10,101 nucleotides of DNA from an uncultured Bacteroidales bacterium (GTDB taxonomy: Bacteria; Bacteroidota; Bacteroidia; Bacteroidales; UBA932), in the NCBI GenBank assembly GCA_902461985.1, contig CABQAB010000050.1, positions 1 to 10,101 of the forward strand, given 5' to 3'. Positions within the stretch are counted from its first letter, which is position 1. Every line of letters begins with the position of its first letter. A model generated the notes under the pieces. It was not told the DNA's origin. It saw only the letters and a program-made list of their open reading frames with translations, and did no database searches. The position numbers were made by a program, and so were the translations under genes. Shown here piece after piece: positions 4,841 through 10,101 of the stretch.

Positions 4841-6142
4841 TTACTTTTTGCCGCCGCGCTGGATGCGCAGAGTCTGACCGATGCGGATTGTGGTGCCCTT
4901 CAGGTGATTGACGTTCTGGATATGCTTGACAGTGCAGTTGTAACGCTTCGCGAGCCCGCCGAGCGTGTCTCCGCTTCTGACCTTGTGAACGATGAACTGC
5001 CCGTCTCCGCCGTCCTTGATTTTCTTGATTGTGACAGGATTCAGCAGGGTGTCAGCCTTGTGGAGATGAACGCAGTCTTCCACGGCGATAAACTCTCCGG
5101 TATAGTTGGCCGGCAGCCTCAAGGTCCATGGAGTCGTCTCGCTGCCAGGGATGATGTCGTGAACATATTGCGGGTTCAGTACCTTCAAGGTCTCCAACGG
5201 AACTCCGCACAGTTCGCTTATCTGTTTGAAGTGCAGCATCTTGTGAATACAGAATGTGTCCACCTGGGCCGGCAGGTTCACTTCCTCCGGCTGGATGCCG
5301 TATTCCTTGTAATAATTCAGTGCGTACAAAGCCCCCGCGAAAGCCGGGACATAGCCTCTGGTTTCACGCGGAAGATAGTTGTAGATTTCCCAGATGTCAG
5401 TCTTGCCTGAACGTTTGATTGCTTTGTTCACGTTTCCAGGACCGCAGTTGTATGACGCGATAGCCAGCTGCCAGTCCCCGAAAATGGCGTATGAATCCTT
5501 GAGGTATCTTGCGGCAGCGTCCACGGCCTTCACCGGGTCCAGCCGTTCGTCCACGAAAGAATTGATTACCAGACCATATTTCTTCGCAGTCTGGTACATG
5601 AACTGCCACATGCCTTTCGCCCCGACCCTCGATGTCGCATCGTATTTGAGCATGGATTCAATCACAGCCATTGCCCTGAGCTCCTCAGGCAGGCCGTAGC
5701 GGTTGAAAGTTTCCTGGAAAACAGGGAAATAATAGTTGCCCAGGCCTATCACCCTTCCCATTTTTTCCGGCATCTTTTCAGAATAGAGTATGATGTAGTT
5801 TTTCACCACGTCATTGAATGCCAGGGGAACAAATGACTGTATGTCAGCCAGGCGACGGACCATTGAGGTATAGCGGACACTGCTGGTGTCGAGATCGTTG
5901 AGGGAGGAAAACTCAAAAAGGCGGTTCTTGCCGTAATATTCGAGCAGGAGGCTGTCTATGGCCTGTTTCGCACTCAAACTGTCCTCGCGGAACGCAGTCT
6001 CCATTTCCCTTTCCGTGGCTGCGATGCCGGCTGTGTCCCTGTGCTCCACAGCATCCGGAGAGTCGAAATATTCATTCTGGGCATATCCGCTATAAGAAAT
6101 GGCAGCGAAAACAATCGCCGCCGCTATAACCGTTTTTCTCAT
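4841..6142 (-). CDS. mltD: MltD-type lytic transglycosylase with LysM domain
   Basis: This 433-aa exported enzyme cleaves the MurNAc-GlcNAc bond of peptidoglycan to form 1,6-anhydro ends. A signal peptide (MRKTVIAAAIVFAAISYSGYA, cleaved before Q22) has no lipobox Cys, so the protein is probably periplasmic rather than a lipoprotein. The SLT domain is at about 148-265: AVIESML with catalytic E162, VGAKGMWQFM (173-182), ASYNCGPGNV (229-238) and PRETRGYVP near 260. A degenerate LysM-like segment (about 298-344) precedes a clear LysM (about 385-427, VRSGDTLGGLAKRYNCT) that binds glycan. The frame could start at a TTG (6148), but the ATG at 6142 gives the proper signal peptide and begins 2 nt after the DUF5683 stop, so translation is probably coupled. 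The gene ends the parAB operon. Confidence 0.92.
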   Translation of the reverse strand: MRKTVIAAAIVFAAISYSGYAQNEYFDSPDAVEHRDTAGIAATEREMETAFREDSLSAKQAIDSLLLEYYGKNRLFEFSSLNDLDTSSVRYTSMVRRLADIQSFVPLAFNDVVKNYIILYSEKMPEKMGRVIGLGNYYFPVFQETFNRYGLPEELRAMAVIESMLKYDATSRVGAKGMWQFMYQTAKKYGLVINSFVDERLDPVKAVDAAARYLKDSYAIFGDWQLAIASYNCGPGNVNKAIKRSGKTDIWEIYNYLPRETRGYVPAFAGALYALNYYKEYGIQPEEVNLPAQVDTFCIHKMLHFKQISELCGVPLETLKVLNPQYVHDIIPGSETTPWTLRLPANYTGEFIAVEDCVHLHKADTLLNPVTIKKIKDGGDGQFIVHKVRSGDTLGGLAKRYNCTVKHIQNVNHLKGTTIRIGQTLRIQRGGKK

Positions 6143-6144
6143 TT

Positions 6145-7080
6145 TCAAAACTTTATTCCTATTTTCATTCCAACCGCATCCGGTCCCTGCCGGTTTCCCT
6201 TCATCGCTATATTGTCAGAGGATATGATTGCCGGTTCCATCCTGACACTGATGTCATCGTTCACTTCAAAGTCGTACATCACCGCAAACACATTGGCATC
6301 GATAACCTGCAGCAGATATACAAGTCCCATTGCCACAATTGAATAGTCCCTTAGACGCCTGTAAGAGTCCTTGTAATATTTTGCCTGCTCGGAAGTGATG
6401 GGGCCGTCGTAGGGAACTGTGGTGCTGGTGGCTTCTTCATATATGCCCTTGAACCTGCGGTAGTTGAGGTTGTTGGTGTAGATGAAGTATCCTGCAGTGA
6501 GCATACCTGTATAGTAGACGGGTATTTTCCAGTATTCGCCGTTATATGCCTGCCCTAAACCGGGGAGGATAGCCGAATATATGGCTGCCCTGCCGGGATT
6601 GGGCTTGCCGTTGGAAGGGTAGAACGCTGTCGCGTCCATGAGCGAGGCCCAGTAGACCAGTCCGGCACCGGCATATAGCCATGTCGCGGTGTTCTTTAAC
6701 TTTTCGTTTGGAAATCCCTCTGTAACAGATTTCTTGTACTGTACAGTGTAATATGCTCCTGTACCTACGCAGGCTCCTATTCCGCCGTACACCCAGGAAA
6801 GTTTCCAGTAGTCCTTGTTGTAGATCTGTCCGGTTCCGGGCAGCATGACAGCCCCGGCGAATACGGTTCCGATTTTGAGTTCCTGCTTGTGTCCCAAGCC
6901 TCTGAACCATTCCTTGAAGGAAAAGAGCTTGTCAGTTGTGTCGGAAGGCTGGGCATTGGGGTTCTGCTCGTTGTAGTTCTGCTGGAATGCCTCGTCGCGG
7001 AACTGTGCATGGGCGCAGAAAGGGCGCAGCAAAAAAAGAATTGCCGCAACCATTATGTATTTCGAGATTTTCCTGCCCAT
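6145..7080 (-). CDS. DUF5683 membrane/envelope protein
   Basis: This 311-aa protein of unknown function belongs to DUF5683, which I know from Bacteroidota next to parB. An N-terminal hydrophobic segment (VAAILFLLRPFCAHA) ending in AHA before Q26 looks like a signal peptide. The rest is rich in Gly, Tyr and Trp with several moderately hydrophobic stretches (about 71-85, 95-112, 133-148, 185-202, 247-262). There is a clear internal duplication: LPGTGQIYNKDYWKLSWVY at 80-98 matches LPGLGQAYNGEYWKIPVYY at 172-190, and LVY-x5-DAtaF (141-153) matches LVY-x5-DAnvF (253-265). Residues 270-311 look like a beta-rich tail, so the ancestral unit seems to be one LPGxGQ-YN-YWK ... DA-x-x-F half. It starts 18 nt after parB and is followed 2 nt later by the transglycosylase gene. 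A role linking envelope and partition functions is inference. Confidence 0.85.
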   Translation of the reverse strand: MGRKISKYIMVAAILFLLRPFCAHAQFRDEAFQQNYNEQNPNAQPSDTTDKLFSFKEWFRGLGHKQELKIGTVFAGAVMLPGTGQIYNKDYWKLSWVYGGIGACVGTGAYYTVQYKKSVTEGFPNEKLKNTATWLYAGAGLVYWASLMDATAFYPSNGKPNPGRAAIYSAILPGLGQAYNGEYWKIPVYYTGMLTAGYFIYTNNLNYRRFKGIYEEATSTTVPYDGPITSEQAKYYKDSYRRLRDYSIVAMGLVYLLQVIDANVFAVMYDFEVNDDISVRMEPAIISSDNIAMKGNRQGPDAVGMKIGIKF

Positions 7081-7098
7081 GTCTCCGCTGACGTCACC

Positions 7099-8031
7099 CT
7101 AATTGTTGATTTTCTCTATTGCGTCCAGAAACTTCTTCATCTCCGCATCGGAATTGAAGCGTATGGTCATGGACCCTTTTCCAGCAGGGGTGCGTTTGAG
7201 ACTGATGCTGTTGTCGAAATATCTGCCTATGATCTCCAGAACCTTGAAATATTCGTCAGGCAGGTCCTGTGTCCTTGGCTGTTCCTCCTTGGCGGCGGAA
7301 CTGAGTTTCTGGATTTTCTTTTCCAGCTCCCTGACGGACATGCCCTCTTTCACCACAAGGTCGCAAAGTGCTTCCTGCATTCCTGCATCTTCCACTCCCA
7401 AAAGCACTTTCGCGTGACCTACGCTGAGCTGGCCGACTTTGAGGTCGTGCTGGACTTTTGCCGGGAGTTTCAGAAGCCTGAGGTAATTGGTCACTGAAGC
7501 CCTCTTCTTCCCGACCCTCAGGGCCATCTGCTCCTGGGTCAGCTTACATTCGTCAATCAGTCTCTGGTAGCTGAGCGCGACTTCAATCGGGTCGAGATTC
7601 TCCCTCTGGATGTTCTCCACGATTGCCATTTCCAGCATGCCCTGCTCGTCGGCATCGCGCACATAGGCCGGAATCATCTCCATTCCGCAGATGCGGCAGG
7701 CCCTGAAACGGCGTTCTCCGCTGATAATCTGGTACCTGTCAGCAGCCTTCTTCCTCACCGTAATCGGCTGGATGAGTCCGAGAGTCCTTATGGATTCCGC
7801 GAGTTCGGTGAGGGATTCCTGGTCAAAAGACTGACGCGGCTGGAACGGATTCGGCTCAATGTAGTCCGCAGGAATCATCAGCACGTCCGCCTTGTCTTCA
7901 GGCTGCGTGCTTTCGTCTACACTGACCTTGTTTACGTATCCTACCGGCTTGCGGAAATTGTCCATCGAGCCGGCCTCCCCGAGCAATGCTCCGAGTCCTT
8001 TGCCCAGACCTCTCTGTGGTTTGTTTGACAT
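7099..8031 (-). CDS. parB: Chromosome partitioning protein ParB (CTPase, parS-binding)
   Basis: This 310-aa centromere-binding protein loads at parS, slides as a CTP-dependent clamp, and recruits ParA and SMC. The N-terminal RGLGKGLGALLG (7-18) is the short Lys/Arg motif that stimulates ParA ATPase. The ParB/Srx CTP-binding domain spans about 50-145, with the GERRFRA motif at 105-111 and ENIQRENL at 139-146. The helix-turn-helix that reads parS is at about 164-190 (LTQEQMALRVGKKRASVTNYLRLL). A linker at about 243-258 precedes the C-terminal dimerisation domain (about 260-310). All parts are intact and the length is normal. It begins 25 nt after parA. The chromosomal type is supported by neighbouring housekeeping genes and the absence of plasmid functions. 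Confidence 0.96.
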   Translation of the reverse strand: MSNKPQRGLGKGLGALLGEAGSMDNFRKPVGYVNKVSVDESTQPEDKADVLMIPADYIEPNPFQPRQSFDQESLTELAESIRTLGLIQPITVRKKAADRYQIISGERRFRACRICGMEMIPAYVRDADEQGMLEMAIVENIQRENLDPIEVALSYQRLIDECKLTQEQMALRVGKKRASVTNYLRLLKLPAKVQHDLKVGQLSVGHAKVLLGVEDAGMQEALCDLVVKEGMSVRELEKKIQKLSSAAKEEQPRTQDLPDEYFKVLEIIGRYFDNSISLKRTPAGKGSMTIRFNSDAEMKKFLDAIEKINN

Positions 8032-8056
8032 CAGTCTTCTGTTTTATGGTTTTACT

Positions 8057-8851
8057 TCAGGCTGTCTTCCCGTCGGGAATGACAGCCGTATTCCTTTCCA
8101 GCACCTCTTTCGCAAGGTTGAGGTAATTGGTCGTTCCGTTGCAGATTACGTCATAGAGAATTATCGGCTTTCCATGTGACGGGGCTTCGCTCAGGCGTAT
8201 ATTTCTCTGGATGACAGTCTTGAAGACCATATCCTTGAAGTGATTCTTGAGGTCCTCGGCCACCTGGTTGTGGACTTTCGTCCTGCCGTCGAACATGGTC
8301 ACGAGGAAACCCTCTATCGTAAGCGAAGGGTTTACGCCTCCCTGTACTAAACGTATGGTCTGCAGAAGTTTGCCGAGGCCTTCCAAAGCGAAGAATTCTG
8401 GCTGGACCGGAATGATTACCGAGTCTGCGGCAGTAAGGCAGTTCACCGTAATCAGTCCGAGGGAAGGGGAGCAGTCTATGATTATGAAATCGTAGTCATC
8501 GCGGACCGGAGCTATGGCGTTTTTCAGCAGAGACTCCCTGTCAGCACTCTCAAGCATTTCTATTTCGGCGCCGACAAGGTTTATGTTGGACGGTATCATG
8601 TGCAGGCTGGCGATTTCGGTCTGAATCAGCACGTCCTGTACCTTCCTCTGGCCTATAAGCAGTTCATACAAAGTCCTTTTCTCTTCGTTGTCGGGGGAAA
8701 AGTCGAGTCCGGAAGTGGTGTTCGCCTGAGGGTCGGCATCAATGATGAGGACGTTCTTTTCGAGTACGGCAAGAGACGCGGCAAGGTTTATCGCCGTTGT
8801 GGTCTTTCCCACTCCTCCTTTCTGGTTTGCGATTGCAATTACTTTTCCCAT
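8057..8851 (-). CDS. parA: Chromosome partitioning ATPase ParA (Soj)
   Basis: This 264-aa deviant-Walker ATPase binds DNA non-specifically as an ATP dimer and moves ParB-parS complexes. It has KGGVGKTTT at 11-19 with signature Lys K11 and P-loop K16. Walker A' is IIDADPQ at 36-42, and Walker B is FIIIDCSPS at 122-130. RNIRLSEAPSHGKP (216-229) carries the basic residues used for DNA binding. There is no N-terminal HTH extension, so this is the short Soj-type of chromosomes and not the long plasmid P1-type. It is the first gene of a minus-strand operon with parB, DUF5683 and a lytic transglycosylase. A TAnnTTTG box lies 44 nt ahead of the ATG, and a dyad covers the likely start site. It diverges from the lipid kinase gene. 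Confidence 0.96.
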   Translation of the reverse strand: MGKVIAIANQKGGVGKTTTAINLAASLAVLEKNVLIIDADPQANTTSGLDFSPDNEEKRTLYELLIGQRKVQDVLIQTEIASLHMIPSNINLVGAEIEMLESADRESLLKNAIAPVRDDYDFIIIDCSPSLGLITVNCLTAADSVIIPVQPEFFALEGLGKLLQTIRLVQGGVNPSLTIEGFLVTMFDGRTKVHNQVAEDLKNHFKDMVFKTVIQRNIRLSEAPSHGKPIILYDVICNGTTNYLNLAKEVLERNTAVIPDGKTA

Positions 8852-8882
8852 AATCTTTTGTTTCGCGCCCGTTCATCCACAG

Positions 8883-8895
8883 GCGCATATTGCGC
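8883..8895. promoter_or_regulatory. Dyad at the parA transcription start
   Basis: GCGCA-TAT-TGCGC is a perfect 13-bp inverted repeat that begins at the last base of the parA -7 box and covers the inferred start site near 8888. It could be an operator or a small leader hairpin. No regulator is identified. Confidence 0.35.
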
Positions 8896-8902
8896 AAATT
8901 TA
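8895..8902 (-). promoter_or_regulatory. -7 box of the parA operon promoter
   Basis: On the minus strand TAAATTTG matches TAnnTTTG exactly. No good TTTG is visible 19-21 nt further upstream, where the sequence is A-rich on this strand. The inferred leader before the parA ATG is about 37 nt. Confidence 0.55.
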
Positions 8903-8910
8903 CGAAATAA

Positions 8911-8941
8911 TTTCTTTACTTTTCTTTTTTTAGTAATTTTG
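8911..8941 (+). promoter_or_regulatory. Promoter of the lipid kinase gene
   Basis: TAATTTTG at 8934-8941 is an exact TAnnTTTG -7 box. TTTC at 8911-8914, 19 nt upstream, is one base off the -33 element, the same pairing as at hpt. The leader before the chosen ATG at 9043 would be about 95 nt and holds no recognisable riboswitch or hairpin. Confidence 0.5.
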
Positions 8942-9042
8942 TCGCGCCTTTCGGGGAAGTATGGAATGTAAGAGGCTGATTGGATATAGATGATAAAAAT
9001 TCTGACGGCTTCCGATGGTCTTATTTAAACATATACGGAAAT

Positions 9043-10041
9043 ATGGTTTCTCGCGATAAAATCTGGTATGCGGTGGTGAATCCCAATGCGGGGTCGGGGA
9101 AAACTGTATCCGAGTGGCCCGTAGCGGCTAAAATACTGTCCGATTCAAGGATTGAGTTCGAGTACCGTACCACATGGAAAATGCGTGCGGCAGTGGAAAT
9201 CACGCTCAAGGCCTGTTCTGAAGGGTATCGCAGGTTTCTGGCGGTGGGAGGTGACGGGACCGTGCACGAGGTGCTGGAAGGGATTGCCAGATATGTGGAA
9301 ATGTCTCGTGTGGCCCATTCTCTGGAGGACGAGTCGGAGCCGCTTTCTCTTGCGGATTTCACTCTGGCGGTGGTGCCCATAGGTTCTGGAAACGACTGGA
9401 TTAAGGCTCTCGGTATTCCTAAGGATTTCAGGAAAGTGGCGGAACTGATGAAAAAAGGGTCTTTCGGGAGGCAGGATGTCTTTGCTCTTGCCATGACTGA
9501 CCGGTACACCGGCTCAAGGATAATCAGCTATATGGCCAATGTGGGCGGGGTCGGTTTTGATGCCAATGTGTGCCGGAGGGTGAATTTCGAGAAGAATTCC
9601 GGGAAGAAAGGCAAGATTCTGTATGTCAAGGCTCTGGTTCTCAATGTGCTGAATTTCAAGAGTTTTGACTGCGTTGTAGAGGCTGACGGAAGGGAAGTGT
9701 TCAGGGGGACGGCGATGTCCATAGCCATGGGTGTGGGGAAATATTCGGGCGGAGGTATGATACAGGTCCCGTACGCCGTCATGGACGACGGTATGCTTGA
9801 TGTCACGATTATCCCTTTGCTGCCCTTGCGCAGGATTATCCCGGCTGTCCCGGGACTGTTTACGGGCAGATTGATTGAATCCAATCCTGAACTTGTTTCG
9901 GTTAAATGCAGACGATTGTCAATCAGACCATTGTCCGCTCAGGATACTTTGGTGGAAGTGGACGGGGAAGTGGTCGGAAGTCTGCCGGTTCAGGTGGACA
10001 TTCTCGAAGGGCAGCTAAATGTCCTGAAGGATGTTCAATAG
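9043..10041 (+). CDS. Diacylglycerol / sphingosine kinase family lipid kinase
   Basis: This 332-aa lipid kinase of the DAGK_cat family (YegS/DgkB/LCB5 type) phosphorylates a lipid hydroxyl with ATP at the inner membrane face. Numbered from the ATG at 9043, VVNPNAGSGKT is at 11-21, the nucleotide-binding GGDGTVHEVLEG at 69-80, and PIGSGNDWIK at 112-121. The C-terminal beta-domain motifs are YSGGGMIQVPYA (234-245) and DDGMLDV (248-254). No membrane-spanning segment is visible, as usual. About 38 residues separate GGDGT from PIGSGND, including an acidic loop EDESEPLS, longer than I expect in the family. The open frame reaches back to a TTG at 8980; its 21 extra residues look non-conserved, so I start at the ATG. 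The substrate (diacylglycerol or a sphingoid lipid, both plausible in Bacteroidales) cannot be told from sequence. The 60 nt after the gene hold nothing I recognise. Confidence 0.88.
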   Translation: MVSRDKIWYAVVNPNAGSGKTVSEWPVAAKILSDSRIEFEYRTTWKMRAAVEITLKACSEGYRRFLAVGGDGTVHEVLEGIARYVEMSRVAHSLEDESEPLSLADFTLAVVPIGSGNDWIKALGIPKDFRKVAELMKKGSFGRQDVFALAMTDRYTGSRIISYMANVGGVGFDANVCRRVNFEKNSGKKGKILYVKALVLNVLNFKSFDCVVEADGREVFRGTAMSIAMGVGKYSGGGMIQVPYAVMDDGMLDVTIIPLLPLRRIIPAVPGLFTGRLIESNPELVSVKCRRLSIRPLSAQDTLVEVDGEVVGSLPVQVDILEGQLNVLKDVQ

Positions 10042-10101
10042 CCTTTTTCTGTCAGCAGTTTCAACAGTTGTTTTCAGACAGCGGTCTGCCGTCTACAGGA
10101 G

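Noticed and set aside
5359..5374. parS-like GGTTTCACGCGGAAGA
   Set aside because: It differs from the parS consensus at 4 of 16 positions, lacks symmetry, and encodes the conserved PRETRGY block of the transglycosylase, which explains the sequence.
4835..5410. 191-codon open frame on the plus strand opposite the transglycosylase gene
   Set aside because: It is the antisense of the LysM and linker coding region and has no motifs of its own.
7089..7096. Palindrome TGACGTCA between parB and DUF5683
   Set aside because: It is an 8-bp palindrome in an 18-nt intra-operon gap, expected by chance, and has no promoter nearby.
9045..9060. parS-like GGTTTCTCGCGATAAA at the start of the lipid kinase gene
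   Set aside because: The central bases and right arm do not match and the right half is not GAAAC; it is probably chance within coding sequence.
1..10101. CRISPR array, tRNA/rRNA genes, IS element or integrase
   Set aside because: I saw no regularly spaced repeats of suitable length, no tRNA-like cloverleaf, and no transposase or recombinase motifs in any of the reading frames.

Overview
The window looks like a chromosomal segment from a member of the Bacteroidales (Bacteroidota). Three things point there: several TAnnTTTG -7 promoter boxes with little Shine-Dalgarno signal, a DUF5683 protein (a family I know mainly from Bacteroidota) between parB and a lytic transglycosylase, and a short 191-residue adenylate kinase. 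I cannot fix the genus. By eye the left 3 kb is more AT-rich than the right 7 kb.

Left accessory block (1-3000). On the minus strand lies a three-gene Hip-type toxin-antitoxin operon in which HipA is split in two: an HTH antitoxin/repressor (hipB-like), a free-standing HipA N-subdomain-1 protein (hipS-like) and a HipA-fold kinase (hipT-like). The genes overlap by a few bases each. Upstream, at 40-41 bp spacing, are three copies of a dyad that covers the -7 box, so the operon is probably self-repressed. Divergent from it is a single P-loop ATPase of the archaeal-ATPase/STAND-like type with its own TAnnTTTG promoter. A DnaQ-fold DEDDh exonuclease follows 40 nt later.

Nucleotide metabolism (3540-4731, plus strand). 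hpt and adk form a tight two-gene operon with a promoter in front of hpt. It ends in a REP-like intergenic repeat (4748-4809) made of a palindrome and two near-identical 20-mers, located between convergent genes.

Chromosome segregation and envelope operon (8851 down to 4841, minus strand). The order is parA - parB - DUF5683 membrane protein - MltD-type lytic transglycosylase with LysM. Gaps are 25, 18 and 2 nt, so these are probably co-transcribed, linking origin partitioning with cell-wall remodelling. A 13-bp dyad sits at the predicted parA start site. A diacylglycerol/sphingosine-kinase-type lipid kinase diverges from parA, with its own promoter.

The most interesting part is the HipBST-like module: split kinase, a Thr-Leu-Thr version of the autophosphorylation loop, a putative N-terminal zinc knuckle on the kinase, and a triple operator. 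The rest is ordinary core genome with a few small structural curiosities.
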